Positions 34,151 through 47,299 are shown, counted from the first letter of the stretch. The stretch is DNA of 64,000 bases from Watersipora subatra (GCF_963576615.1 NC_088709.1:22027243-22091242), one strand, 5' to 3'. Made by a program: numbers and translations. Notes: generated by a model from the letters alone, not told the origin.

Positions 34151-35139
34151 TTATCATTATAATTAACACTTTTGTACCAAGTATATTTTTATAGACACAA
34201 ATATTCGGTAGACCAAATATTTCACATTGGCACATATGAGTTGCCATAACATTTGACCAAATTAATTAGCATAAAATTGCAAATTTTCTGATGCTCAAAA
34301 AGCCACCAAAATTTTGCAGAACCAATTTTGACACTTTTTTGCCCTCTTCGTACTATCAGGGTGGACAAGTTGAGCATGTTCCGAGCCAGATTGTCAGTTC
34401 AACCTTGGATTGAATACTTGATGCAGTCTAATCATGGTGATAGAATATGCAGATAGAATATGCAGATATTACTAAAAGTAAATAAAATCAGATGTATATG
34501 TCATGAAAAATAAAAATTCACGTACCTCTATTCTCTTCTCAATAGAGCCTTGTTAGTACTTGAAAGTATTTAAAATATTTATCCAACTGGTATAATTTAT
34601 GGTATATCAAAAAGTCTCTACTATAATAAAAGCATTATGTTGATAAATTGATATGTAATGTTTAGCAAAGTTTTCTAAAGTGAACTTTGTAACGTTGCTG
34701 TTTTGGTGAGTAGTAAAGACTGATCTGGGTGAGTCACTAACGTGTATTTATATGATGTACCAGGCATGTAAGAAGTTAAAAAATGGTCGAAGGGTTACTG
34801 TCACGAGCTGAACAGCTGGTGTACTGAACAGCTGTGCCTGCATTCCTTGCAGGCAATGCCAAGGCAGAGGCAGTAAAACGGGACATAAAAGCGCCCAATT
34901 TCAAAAGTCGCCGAGCTCCAGAAATTGCACCAATACAATTGCCGGTCCTTTGATAGCACTCAAAGCACAGAGTGATGTAAGCATCGACCCAGACGGAACT
35001 GGCCAAATTCAGAAGCATGAATCAGCCCAAAATACATGTAGCCCACTAGATTTCAGGTAACACACTGCACAGGGCTAATTAGTATCACACCAAGGGCAGT
35101 CATCTACAATAGTACTCCTGACTTACACCAGTTAATGGC
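34151..35139. other. No gene recognised
   Basis: An 80-codon open frame at 35018-34776 has no recognisable motif and unremarkable composition. The rest is AT-rich spacer. Confidence 0.4.
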
Positions 35140-35206
35140 AGCGGTAGATTTTTTTCAAAATCTGTTGCTATTACTGCAATATTGCCAGATTTTTTTGCTG
35201 CTTCTG

Positions 35207-35680
35207 TTATCTGGACATCGAACACATCTGCTTTCTGGATGTGCAGCTCACGCTTCGCCTTAACGTTTTGAATATTGTTGGCATCCCACTAAGTTCCATG
35301 GCTTTAATGGCTACCTGCTGCCTTTCGCAAATGTTACATATATCACTTCTAGTAAACCCGAAGGAAATATTAAACTCGTAGTTGAATACGTTCTGGTAAA
35401 GCCAGTATTTACTCATCTTTTAAGTCTGGGTCCTCCTCGATGAATATATGATGCATTTCAGCTATGGAGTGTGAAGCATCCAGGTATTTTTTTACTCATT
35501 CTCTGAGCGACAGTAGTGGCTCTCATGAGCAGAAAACTGCTCTATGTGCTGACGTGCTCGATCTCGAATGTCTTCTGGTATTTCAGGATGGTTAGCATCA
35601 CTGAATGATACTACCTTTGGAATGATCAAGGTCATTTATCAGTGTAAAAATTTGAGCGCCATTTTGAACCAAGCTACATT
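35207..35680 (-). pseudogene. Degenerate transposon-type gene ('ESHYCR' family)
   Basis: Minus-strand translation gives, in three frames, IRDRARQHIEQFSAHESHYC (about 35585-35520), then YLDASHSIAEMHHIFIEE (35490-35430), then KYWLYQNVFNYEFNISFGFT followed by RSDICNICE (35415-35330). The pattern I(x)FxxxxSHYxR ... M/xxxY ... Y..(V/I)FN.(E/K)FN..F..PR.D.C..C is common to a large set of uncharacterised repeat-associated proteins of invertebrates. I recognise it by pattern and cannot assign a superfamily. Stops and shifts show that it is dead. Confidence 0.5.
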
Positions 35681-35699
35681 GTCACGTTCCCCTTCATAG

Positions 35700-37380
35700 T
35701 AACCTAGCAACATGGTACATTTAATCTCAATGAGCTTGTGGGTGCTTTTATCCAACCCCAATCATAATCAACTTATATATCAGTCAAGCTAATGATCTAC
35801 AGATTCATTCAACCTATATATCACAGTCACACTAGCTAAAGATCTACAAATTCATGGGCTATAAGTTTTTTTTGTATATGGCTATTGACATTGTTTCAAC
35901 AAAAGGCAGACAACTCTATATGGGCTCGTTATAATTTGCATTTCTTATCAAATGTTTCCACTGGATTTAAGGGTATCATTGGCATTGCTCGCCTTACCAG
36001 CCCAGTAAACTTTAGCTTTAAAACTTATTGACTATCTAATGAGAGATCACAATAGTTGTTTACATCACCAAGAGCAGAGAACGGGCCAAAACTTTTGTAT
36101 ACATTTGACTAAAATCTTGCAACCTACATTGCTTCGTTCGAAAAGTGGTTTGATTGGCCTCGAGTCTAGATTAACTTTAGCTATTGCCCTAGTATGTCCT
36201 ATCACTCAAGATATATTTTGATTTGCTTTATATTTATATGTATCATTCGTGGAAATAGACCAAAAGCAAACTATAAATCTTAACTACATTATGCTTGACC
36301 ACGTAATTTGTTTGTGATTTAGAAAATAAATGGTCTATGCATGATAACTTCATGAGCCAGATGCTCTGATGATCCTAATATGTCTAATAACATTATAGTA
36401 TATATAAATTATATAATAAATCGAACTACTACATGCTTGCAAACTGTACATATTGTATGCATATATAAAGAGGTCTTAAAAATAAATACCAACTTAAACC
36501 GGCTATAGACAATTTGTCACAGCGACGTAACAGTTCAATGTCCTTTAAATAATATGATTTTTGTAGCATTATGTCTGATGTTCACTTTATGTAAATCAAG
36601 GTTTCTCAAGTTGGCAAAGTGGTTGTCTTAAATCAAAGTGTGTTTCAACTACTAAAGTTAGCAGTGAGAAGTGAGGATTATCAATTCCTACACAAGTGTC
36701 AATATAATGTTGCTTTAATTCAAATATATCATAGCGTGCAATCTCTTCTTTTACACACTTCAGAATCTTGGGATATTTCAAACATTGATTTGCTGATATA
36801 GCCGCCTTCAGATACTTTATGGTGCAAAGAACAGTTGTTACAACAGCATCAAAAGGAGAAATCAACCTACTGTTGTTGTTAACTCTTAACAAAACATGAG
36901 TATCATCATATTTGCTAACTTCCTTAGATTAAATTAGGGAGGGAAATTAATTGCATAGCTCACATCGCAACTTTTTAAGCAGTTTTCTGACCAGCCAACC
37001 AGATAAATATGATATGGATATGATGTAATGTTTAGCATTCCTTCGGGAGGCATAGTTCTTCTGTCAATAACATCTTCAACATAATCCTCATTACCTACAG
37101 TTGGTTGTACAAGCTTCTTCTAAACAGCTACTGCTGTACTAGTGCTACTAATGCAAGTATAAAACTCGAAACTCACTTGTAAAATGATATATCTTGAACC
37201 CTCCGTGTTTCAGGGTTGTCGTTGCGGTAACAATTAATGGCAAAACACTGATTTCCAGCAGATAAATGAGTTTTTTTGGGATAACTGGGATCTGTCGTTT
37301 CTTTAATTACAGCTGGAAGCCCATGTAGCATTGTTCAAGATGGCGCTCAAATTGTCACACGGAAGTTCATTGGTTTGGAT
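35700..37380. other. No gene recognised
   Basis: One open minus-strand frame at 36892-36596 (98 codons) has a helical, non-repetitive sequence (EIARYDIFELKQHYIDTC..) that might be a transposase relic. I could not place it. Otherwise AT-rich spacer. Confidence 0.35.
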
Positions 37381-37384
37381 AAAC

Positions 37385-37460
37385 CAATACCATTTCAGAG
37401 GTAGTATACTTCAGTGGTTAGCATGCTTACCCCTACCATCAGCGACGCTTGTATCAATCC
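37385..37460 (+). repeat. SINE fragment (tRNA-like head only)
   Basis: A box (cttcagtggttagcatg) and B box (cttgtatcaatcc) at tRNA-like spacing, followed by a T-run. It lacks the conserved tail. Confidence 0.5.
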
Positions 37461-37895
37461 ATAGAACGTTTTTTTTTCAGTCTTGACTCTTTAATGCCGT
37501 GAAGGCCTAAAAAGTAGCTTTGTAGATTGTTAATGTGTAACTCGGTACTATCAAGTTTTATATATATTAGTTTAGTTAGAATTATTGTCCAAGTAGCATT
37601 TATTTTAGTCCAGGATACAAGAAAAACAATACGTCTGTTTTTAGTAAGCCAAAACAAAGAATGCCGGATGTGAGTAATGAACAAGTTTCATGCCATCTAT
37701 ACAGGAAATACCTCACTGAGCATGTGTATGTCATCACCATGGTAACAAGTAAATCTATAAGTTTGTAAACTAAAAACTGTTACATCTCCTATTTCATGGA
37801 AATATTAAAGCAAACACAAAATCATTGGTAAGTACAATGGTATGAAATATGATGTGAACATGTAACAATGTCACTGGTTTGGAATTCTAAGTTGG

Positions 37896-40800
37896 TTAGA
37901 ACATCAGATAGTCAGCGTATCGGGAGGGGAGTTTTCTATTCCGGGGAGGCAGAACACGTCTAGGGGTTTGGTCCGGCACACTGCTATCAGAGGCTGGCTC
38001 AGATAATGGTAACGAACGTGGAGATTCTGGCGGGTTGTTGGGAATGGGTAGTGTCGTTTGAGGCTGATAGAGAACTATCTTGGGCTGTTTTTCTTGTCTG
38101 GGTACAAAGATTCTCAGCCTGTTTTGGGAAATGGTCAGCCAGGGTATAACTCTGATTCTGCGGCGCAGGAAGCTGTGATACCCTTATGTCTTTACGGTTG
38201 CGTCTTACGGTACAACTACCTGTCGATAAATGGTAACTGCGATCCCCTGCTATGTCAATTATCCGTCCTGGTTTCCACTCACCTGACGCAGCTATGAAAT
38301 ACGCGGACTGTTCTGGTTCGAGGGGAGATTTCTCGCTCCCTGCCCGTCTATCGTGATAATACTTATCAGAACTCTTCATACTACCCAACTTGTTTCTAAC
38401 ATGCTCCAAATCATAACTGTTGACTTTGTATCTCTCAGTAGATACTGGCATTGAATCTCTCAACAGCCTACCTTGAAGCAGCTCAGCCAGAGATGGTAGG
38501 CCATCACATACTGGTGTATTACGTATCGTTACCAGACCACCTAACCAATCGGTACCTTCATCTGCACACTTAGCCATCATTGATTTCACTGTACCAATAG
38601 TCCTCTCGGATTGACCATTACCTGATGGATGCAGAGGTGAACTTGTTTGATGAGATATTTTCAACTCAGTACAGAATCTCTTGAACTCATCACTAGAAAA
38701 CTGAGGACCATTGTCCGATACAACAACATCTGCCTGACCGAAATCAGCGAATATCTCTCTCCAAGCACTTGATAACGACACCACTACTTGTACTCTTAGG
38801 CAAATGTTTCACTACAGGCCACTTTAACAAATAGTCAACTAACAGAAGATAATCACTTCTATTCAGATGAAACAAATCTACACCGATCATCTCAAATGGG
38901 CGTGTTGGGAATAGGAAAAGGCATTAATGGCTCCTTCTTTTGACAGCCTTCCGACTTGAGGCACGCCCGACAAGACTGACATTTGTCCTCTATGCGACGC
39001 CTGAGACCAGGCCAGAACACAGACTGCATAGCTTTCTGTAGAGTCTTCGTGACCCTTTGATGAGCCATATGCAGCTGGTTCAACACATCATTCTTCAACT
39101 GTGTAGGAATGACCAATCTCTCACCATAGAACAACAATCCATCCAGTTCACAGAGATGATTACGCAGATTCCAGAAAGCCAGACCACGAGCACCACACGA
39201 CTTTTTGTGTGTGGGCCAACCATTCCTTACATACTCTAGCACTACCTTCAACTCCTCATCCTGAGAAGTAGCGTTTTGATACTTGTCCATAACTCCATCA
39301 CTACGAATTACAACAGAACACACAGATCTGAGAGGATCTACACCCAGGTCATCAAAGCTGTTCGCGCCCTCTGGACATGATCGACTTAAGGCGTGGTCAC
39401 ACGAGCACCGAACCGACGTAGGATCGGTTCGGTTCGGAGGCTGGTTCGGTTCGTGGCACATGTCACACGGCCACCGAAGTAACTTCGCTTCCTAGATACC
39501 ATACGTATAGAGACAGGACACGGTTTCATTAGTAGTTGTTATGTATTTGAGTTAAATATTTCTATTGTAAACAAAAAAACTTTGAGGAACAATTATAAAT
39601 TATAATTACACAGCAGATTTATCAGAAGATCGTTCGGCTGCTCAAAATAAATCACTCGATACAAATATTTTGCTAACCCTTCCCATCAACATAATTATAT
39701 TTTTTTTATTAACATATGAATGTTTTTCTATGCTGAGTACATAACAAACAAAAACAGTCTTTATCATAGTACTGTGGTTTTACATAAATAAATCAGTCAA
39801 CGATAGTTCATCAGGATGAATATGACACATTACTTATATTCTACACGAAAGAAAGTCACAACCATTCCCTTACATTTATGCAAAACTTAAGTGCAACATC
39901 TTACATTTATGCAACCCAATCACAAGTCCGGGTGAGCCTTGTCGTAAATTGCTTCATGTTGTTTATTTAACGAAATAAAAGTATCGTCCTATTTCTTTTT
40001 TAACTTTACTCACACGCACGTAAGAAGAAATGTGACGCGTGCTCGCTAAAATTCTAGAATTTTAACCAGCCAATAAGAGCAAGGGTTCGGCAAGAAATTT
40101 CGAGCAGTACCGAAATAGTTCGTTACGGCCAGAAATGTCTTCAGCCGAACTTTTTAGAGCTGAAAACGACGTCGTTTTGCGTCATTTAGTTCGGTTCGGT
40201 GCCCGTGTGACCACGGCTTTAATGTGTCTGCCAGGACCATATATTGACCAGGCTTGTACAACAGCTCTATAGGATAGCCCAGCAGTTTTATCCGCATGGC
40301 AGCTAACCTTGGAGATAATTGATTGATATCCTTAGACATAAGACCAATCAGAGGGAGATGGTCAGTCTCAACAACCACTCGTTTCTGACCAAGGCAGTAA
40401 TATTTGAATCTCTCACAAGCGAAGACCACTGCAAGCAACTCCTTCTCAATCTGACTATACCTTGATTGACATTCTGTCAGAGACTTAGCAGCAAACTCGA
40501 TGGGTTTACCATCTTCTAGTACTACAGAGCCGATACTGTGCGATGATGTGTCAGTACTCAGGGTCACCTCGCCTCCTGAGTAATATGCCAGAGGAGGAGC
40601 ATGTATAATCAGGCTCCTGAGCTTTTCAAATGCCTGAATGTGGGCCTCCTCTCAGATGAACTGCACATTCTTCTTACACAGATCTCGGAGAGGCTTAGCA
40701 TGCTCACTCAGATTTGGAATGAACTTAGCAAGATAGTTAACAAAGCCAAGATACCTCTGAACACCTTGCTTATCAGCCGGAGCAACCATATCCTTGATAG

Positions 40801-41390
40801 CCTCGACTTTTGAATGGCTAGGTTTTACACCCTCAGCTGTTAACTCATGACCAAGATATGACACAGAGTCCTTACAAATCACAGTCTTATCAGGATTCAA
40901 AGTCAACCCAATTTCTCGACACCTCTGTAGGAATTATCTCAGAAACTTGTCATGCAGCTCTTTCGATGGAGCGTAGATGAAAACATCATCTACATAGACC
41001 TTCACGAATGGCATATCGGCGAAACTGTCAACCATTCTCTGGTGAAATAGCTCTGTGGCGTTACAGATACCCATACCAAGTCTTACAAATCTGAACTTCC
41101 CAAATGGAGTGACAAAACTCAATAGCTTAGAGGACTGCTTATCAAGCGTAATCTGATAGAACGAAGATTTGGCATCTGTAGTGGTGAAATATTTCGAGCC
41201 AGACATACTTGAAAATATCTCTTGAGTTTGCAGAACGATTCCATGACGTGTCTCTTTTCTTCATCCCACAACTTAGCATAGCAGTGACAGGTAACAACCG
41301 GCGTTTGAATATGGTAAGGCACATCCTTATCAGCATAAGACGTATGTGCTTCCCCTAAAGTCAGAAGCAAGACTGTTCTATCTGTTTTGT
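37896..41390 (-). pseudogene. pol: Gypsy element 2: pol (RT, RNase H, integrase), broken
   Basis: Minus-strand blocks in Gypsy order. RT (41370-40652) has TTTDAKSSFYQI, FVRLGMGICNAT and YVDDVFIY, so the catalytic YVDD is intact. RNase H (40567-40222) has LSTDTSSHSIGSV and ETDHLPL. The integrase zinc finger (H-x3-H...C-x2-C at about 39010-38950) and integrase core follow (GVDLFH about 38885, VVSDNGPQFSS about 38720, NGQSERT about 38620). The pol tail ends in RYADYLMF with a stop at 37896. Frames change several times. RNase H and integrase are separated by an 830 bp MITE at 39389-40218. The 5' side is truncated at about 41390 and no LTR could be proven. It belongs to a lineage different from Gypsy element 1. 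Confidence 0.9.
39389..40218. mobile_element. PIF/Harbinger-type MITE inside Gypsy element 2
   Basis: 830 bp with inverted ends AGGCGTGGTCACACG / AGCCGTGGTCACACG and a TTA duplication (39386-39388 and 40219-40221). Inside the ends the inverted similarity continues (gcaccgaaccga). There is no coding capacity. Three-base TWA target duplications and GGTCACAC-type ends are typical of PIF/Harbinger. Removing the element and one TTA makes the pol reading frame continuous across the junction, which confirms the borders. Confidence 0.92.
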
Positions 41391-41399
41391 TCAGGGCGA

Positions 41400-42296
41400 G
41401 TAATGATAGGACTACTGTTTATACTATTTTAGTTTTTTAATACTAGGATTGGAAATCATGGACCATTCGATATTCCATCAAACAGGCGTTACTCAACATG
41501 CAATGAAAGTAAAATGTGTGACGTAGACCACTACAATGGGATGAATTTAATGAAACCAACATTCATACTACTAGTAATACTAGTGTAGTAGTAGACCAAA
41601 CGGAGTGGTAGTACTAGTTAACCTTTATTATAACCATGTGTGAGCCGAAATTTTCAAGAGTAGAAAAGAAACCTTTACCTTTTGTTTTATCAGATTTTAC
41701 TTTGCTTCTATCCCATTCAGATGAGTTCCTAGCCTTTTTCAGCACTGAAAGTTAGAAGTTCAGGAATAGCAGCTTCGTCTGCTTGCTCAGCCATTATTGA
41801 ATGCTCTTAACAGAGCCGTGTGATCACATAACCCAGTAGCCTCCACCTGATTGGCCGCTTGTGGGCTTATTGTTGCTTGAGGATTATGTTGTTGGACTTG
41901 GGTGTGCATGCTTTAACATTCTACAGTGAAAACTGCAGTTGGCCAAAATTGAGACTTGATTACTTGTAGCACTAGGCTCTTCAAATATTGAGTGATTCGT
42001 GGTTTGCTTGTGCATAACTGATTTTGTCTAACTAATAAAGACAGCATTTGGGTAGAGTCCTGTTCCTCCAGTAAGATTTGTGCCACCAATAGATCATTCA
42101 AGTGAACTACTGCCCCATCTCCGCCTGGAGATTTTTTCTTTTTTTTTGGAATGTGCACTGTTCAGTTCTTAAGGCATTGTGAAGTAACAATATCCCCAAG
42201 ACTTAGTTAAAATAGAATAAGTTTAGTTGAGATAGCATGTCTAGAATGAATTTTATGGTCTGTTCTCTCAGTTGGCTTGCAGTCACTTTTATGCGA
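41400..42296. other. No gene recognised
   Basis: Contains a short ATG-started minus-strand frame near 41795-41740 (MAEQADEAAIPELLTFS) that could be a first exon, but no partner exon was found. The region around 41560-41620 has short ctactagt repeats. Confidence 0.35.
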
Positions 42297-42710
42297 GTAT
42301 TAGATGAATGCCCTGTGTTGCACAGGAAGTATACCACAGCTTATAAACCTTACATAACCTACATTACCTTACCTACTACATTACCTCAACACTGCATTAC
42401 CTGCAACTGTTTATAAGCTGTCGTTATGGGTGCAATGCTGGGCATTCAGCGTGAGGCCAGCTGATAATTTTGACGTGTGGCGCAACGCTGTTATGCATAT
42501 TTTAACCAATGTAATGAATATCTTCACTATTACCGTTAGCCACGTCCAGTTGAACGCAGTCTAATGGGTCAGCTCAACGCCTCCAACCCTGGAGGTTCTG
42601 ACATGGAACCCTCTGAGGAACAGATTTTTCGTTACTAAAACTTTATCCCTATGACTGGTCAGACAGACATGTACATTTATATATGTACATATATATATCC
42701 CTTGCTGTTG
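42297..42710 (+). repeat. Composite dispersed repeat: head plus SINE
   Basis: Head (ttagatgaatgccctgtgttgcacagg) at 42297, imperfect tta-cct tandem units at 42345-42400, then a SINE with A box (gtctaatgggtcagc) and B box (ggttctgacatggaac) at about 42555-42615. It ends in the shared tail (aaaactttatccctatgactgg.cagacagac). Confidence 0.65.
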
Positions 42711-43555
42711 GTTTTAACAGAGCATATAGAATATGTTCAACCAAATAGACTTGGTCACCGTCGATAACACATTTTCTGTGAACAACGTTTATCTTTGGAC
42801 AAATTGCCTTTCAATTATTTTGTTTCCCACATGCTTCACATATTATAGGCAAAAATAGTTTAACCACCTCTCCGGCCCCCTAGTTGAGTTGATTTTATAT
42901 TGCAGTTTTTGTATCTCTACCTAGGTTTGTGATGAAAACTTTGGGTAGCATACTTGGCCTTGAGAACTTGTTTGGACTGTCTCACTGACTCATTGTTTGG
43001 TTCTGATTACTTACGGTTGACTTAATGGACTGTATCAGATTTTCAGCAATCAGTTTTTCATCAAGAGATTTAATGTGACCTTATTTATCATCAGACCCCC
43101 TTATCAACTTTTTAAAATGAAATTTGTTTCTAATTGATGAGTCTCATTGATTTTCCAAACCATATCCTTCAGCTAATTTCCTGTGATTCATCTAAAGCAC
43201 ATTGACTGTGTCATCACTTTGAGTACAACCATGACATTTGTGCCTGGGAATCACTATCCTAGCTCTGAGATTTCAGTATTTTTGAAATATGTTTATTACA
43301 CCTTTCTACTTCCTTTCATTTGCATCTTATTCGTTTACAGTTCTCATCCATTCTTATCAGCTTTAAAAGAAAATACATCCGAGTATATAACTCTTCATAA
43401 CAGTCATAGTAGGAACAACTTTGTCAATTGTCAACATACAGTTGTTGAAAGACTTCATCCAAGAATACCAGACTTCAGAAAGATACTCCTGACTGATAAG
43501 AGAACTTTATACTAACTATAACAAAAATCATAACAACATCCAAAATTACAAAACC
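42711..43555. other. No gene recognised
   Basis: AT-rich spacer. The 110-codon plus-strand frame at 43183-43515 has no motif and is probably chance. Confidence 0.4.
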
Positions 43556-45655
43556 CTAACTTTTTAACCTAGTGTCTTTAAGAACTTTGTCCTTCGGGGA
43601 AGCTAAGGTCAACAAAGCATCTTTGAACTTCTGCTCATTCTCGACCTTCAGCTGGAGCTGGCACTGGTCGACCCCTACAGCTGCAATATATTTCTTGTAC
43701 TCGTCGATCCTTGACCTGCATTCAGCAAGGGCATGTTTACGCTGTATGTGACCTCGCATAGCATGGAACCAGACTTAATCTCATTAAATAAGCTGCTCAT
43801 CTGATCCAGGAAAGGCCGCATTTTACCCTGAGCTGCGTCAATTTTAGATTTGTGACAAGTTGGGCGTGTAGAAAAGAGAAATTCATTGATGAGATGTGAA
43901 GGTAAATATGCTAACATAACAAGAAGTTTGTCTGCTTTTCTGGAACCTTCACAGTTTAAATCAATCTCTCAAATGCTTCAACTCAAAAATACCTGGAAGA
44001 AGTAATTGCCCAAAAATAGTATTGTAAAGGAATTGCTATGCCTCCTTTACTGGTTTCATGCTTAAACTCAAGGAAACAATGCAGAAGGTTTCTAGTTCAA
44101 AATAAATGTGTTTGCTCTACTCGGATAATGTACAACACATGCATTCACAAAAAATTCAAATGAACTCTGCCATCTTTGCCCTCGTTTTGTCCTCATACTT
44201 GCTGAGCAACTTTGGCTCCATCTTCTTTCAAGGCGGCTCTGGCAGGATTTCCGAGTCAATCGGACCTGAAATGAGTCATCCTTCTGTCTGTCCAGTCAAT
44301 TCGTTTTCACCGAACAGTCCCGTCCCAGTAAGAGTGCTAGCTTTTTAATTAAAGATTGTTGAAAGGGCTAGCTGGGCCCAGGCCCTGAGTTATAGGGCTG
44401 CCATACTTCAACTCACGGTTCGCCTTTCAAAATAGCTGTTTTTTTAGTGTCAGGCGGGTCTCTAGTCATCCTCTTTTGGGCATCCTTAATCGCCATTTCC
44501 AAGTCATTGGTGTCGCCGCCTATATGCTTGGTCTGTTGATCTCTCTTCTCACCGAGATTGGCTGTTCAGCCTACTGCCTATTAATTCACCCAGCATTCTG
44601 GTTGTTGGCTGGTTTTTGAGGAGAGTAGCTGGAGAAGCATCAAGGAGATGACTCATGATCATGTGTTTGTTGAGGTCCGGTTGAACTAGTTCATCTTATG
44701 GCATGAGCTGACTCTTTTGACAGCGCCATAAGTGGTCCTGGTTACTGAGGGTAGGGCTGCATGGGGCATCTTTGTCTGTAGGTTCAGGCACAGACAAAGA
44801 TGTGGCCAAACTGTGGCTCCACTCTGGTTTGTCAACCAAAAACACTACCAAAGGGTAGTCTCTATTGGCAACATGGCTCTTCTGGTGGAGTAACATCTGA
44901 TCCTGTCAGGAGTTCTGCAAGGAACAGGGGCCTACGATCGTCACAAAGTTTTGCATAATTTGATGCCGGCTTCTTGTGTTGCTGGTAGGATAGACTTAGG
45001 CTTAGGACGTTAGGCTTTTGACACACTTTCTATCGTCACAAAAATCGCTACCAGAGGATGTGAAACTTTGATTTCTCTTGTCTATGTAAGTGGTAGGTGA
45101 ACGAGTAGTATAACTCTTAGGTGCTATTGCGTTTGTGCTCGTACAGAGGAGTGGGCAACACTCTCTTTCTGCTATAAATTGTTCGAACTATGTTAATATA
45201 CCTTATCTGGAGGATCTGCAATATTTAAAGCAGATGTCTCCACTGGTGCTTTTTTAAACCAGTCAAGATGTTCGTCGTGTATGTCAAGTGGTGTCGTTTC
45301 TCTGCTAGCTTTGTTCATTAGTCTTTTAAATGTCATTTTTCACTTGTGGGAGTAGCCACCATCTTTATCTCCGAGGTAGGCTTGACTGGCTCCTAATTTT
45401 TTTCAAACAGCTCGGAGCATTTTCAGTTAGGACATACAGCTGACTTAGCAGCTCTTGCAGAGATGTTTCTGAAATATTATTTATGTCTGTCAAAAGTAGG
45501 CTTTGTTTTGTTGCTCGTACATCTTTAACATTTGAATTTTTGCAAAGGAATGAGGTAATATCTATAGAGGGGCCAGTTTTACACCTTTTTTCCTCTATGC
45601 TGAGCCAAAATCTTTTGCTCTTTGGATACAGCAAAATACTTGCATTCACAAGAAA
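43556..45655 (-). pseudogene. Unrecognised multi-exon coding remnants
   Basis: Several minus-strand pieces look protein-coding. The 45649-45365 piece has a Lys/Ser-rich, non-repetitive frame. The piece at about 45327-45210 contains FKRLMNKAS and HLDWFKKAPVETSALN and ends in a possible GT donor. The 44896-44580 piece is followed, after a one-base shift, by a frame to 44413 (GGDTNDLEMAIKDAQKRMTR) that ends at a good donor (GTGAGT). A possible exon with acceptor TTTCAG follows at about 44268. The pieces at 43917-43556 are helical, charged and frame-shifted. I do not recognise the product. It could be a decayed host gene or a retroelement gag. Confidence 0.35.
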
Positions 45656-46197
45656 GTGCTAAAGAACTCTGCAGTCTTTACCTTTGGTTGCCTTTTATGG
45701 TTGCCCATTGAGTCTTTTTTCCGTTTGACTGATCAGTTTGCTTTCACCACAGTATATTGGTACAAACGCTGGAGAATTTTTAGATGTTTCGTAAATTGTC
45801 CCACATGGACAATTATTGTATTTAATGTTTTGTGACTATATGTATGAGATACTGTAATATCTGTTAACAGATTGGAAATATCAGTTCAAAAAGATGCCAT
45901 TTTCGAAAAACGAGTCTCTGTGGTGCAACAAATTGTACCCTAACACCTGCCTGGTATTTGCTACTTTTTCATAGGCTCTGAAAGTATCAAGTATCTTGAC
46001 TTGGTATGCTTGTCATGCACTCCCCCTTTCTTTTTCTCTTTGCAGCATTTTGAACCAACAGACAGTTTTTTATTTCTCTCACTATTTTTAGTTGTTCTCA
46101 CATTTTTTAATATAAATTATTATTATTACCACTATTATTATACGATCATATGATATGTAAGGTTGGATGGTACAAGAGGCTTTTTTAATATATGCTT
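45656..46197. other. No gene recognised
   Basis: Spacer with an (ATT)n-like run at about 46119-46142. Confidence 0.4.
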
Positions 46198-46625
46198 GGA
46201 CTAGTGGAATGCCCAGTGTTGAGCAGGTATTAAACTAACGCTTATAAACAGTGGCAGGTAAAGTAGTTGCCTGTCACTTACCATTAGCCTGGCACATTGC
46301 CAATGGCTAATTTGAGTAAGCTATTATCCGTAATGCTAAACTTACTAATAAGAGCTCAAAAAGCAAGCTTTGCACGACGGTGCATTGTAACGCAGTCACT
46401 ATCCCTATATTAATCTAGATAGCAATTTACAGTATCATGTGCGGAAAACACAATTCATATATATAAATCCGAACATAATAGATTTTGTATGTGCTGCAGT
46501 CTGTAGTTCGGTCTGTCCAGCTATAATAGCTATTATAATCTTGGAATGACGAATTCGTATCGCAGAAGATTTGATCTCAGAACCTCTCATTCAACAGGCA
46601 AGAAACTAACCCATTGAGCTATGCA
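46198..46625. repeat. Dispersed-repeat head (+) and SINE (-)
   Basis: The head motif (actagtggaatgcccagtgttgagcagg) starts at 46198. Positions 46625-46440 read as a minus-strand SINE: A box (tagctcaatgggttagt), B box (gttctgagatcaaatc), then the tail (tataatagct.tatagctggacagaccgaac). Confidence 0.65.
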
Positions 46626-46779
46626 ACACAAATAAATTTATATGGGCAATGTACATGTAGATATGAGAGTCATATCCATATCTGTTCCATCCTTGCATAA
46701 TACTTTAAATTTTTTCATCTCTAAATTTGTTCTAAATAAATTTGTTCATCGTTTAAAATTCGCATCATTCATCTGTGTT

Positions 46780-46913
46780 AGCAAAACTCTGAAGATTATA
46801 TTGTTTGTGTTTCCTCATAAGATAATAGATGGTGGGAACAATCATATGCTATTCATCATCAATAACTTTCAATAACATCGCGCTGACCTTCTTTGAATGC
46901 TAGATTTCTTTAA
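46780..46913 (+). repeat. Left flank of the Kolobok insertion (repeat shared with 55.1 kb)
   Basis: From about 46845 (aacaatcatatgctattcatcatc) to the TTAA at 46910-46913 this sequence is collinear with 55143-55220. It resumes after the transposon at 52007. The same repeat family is therefore present as an occupied and an empty site. Confidence 0.85.
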
Positions 46914-47045
46914 AGGTTGACTTGCAACAAAATTCACATTACAGTTATTTGGTATCAAAAGATTCGCCATGTCTTACTCTGTAGTGTGGTAGGTGCCAAA
47001 TATGTGGAAATGTGATTAAAAGCTCTTAAAAGCTCAAAAACAAAA
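46914..47045 (+). repeat. Kolobok left terminal inverted repeat
   Basis: Pairs with 51875-52006. I count only a handful of mismatches over about 130 bp. It lies about 250 bp upstream of the P2X7-like start codon and so may contain that gene's promoter. Confidence 0.92.
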
Positions 47046-47299
47046 AGCCGCCGTAGATTGGAATCTCTTGATTTCGATGACGTATCCGCGCTGTATGGTT
47101 ATTGTCTTGTCACGTGATGTTCTCGCGTGAATTGAAAGGCCAATAAAAAGCTCAATATCAAACTTATCGTAGCAATAGTTTATGATAAACACTTCGGGTT
47201 TTACCTAAGACTCCGTATCAAATATAGATGCTCGCTACTTTACAGTTTCGGCTTGGCCATTCCGTTCGACTATTCATGTCTGAGTTGCGTTCATAGAAA

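Noticed and set aside
34776-35018. 80-codon minus frame
   Set aside because: No domain, no splice context; downstream of a degenerate transposon gene but not alignable to that family's expected C-terminus.
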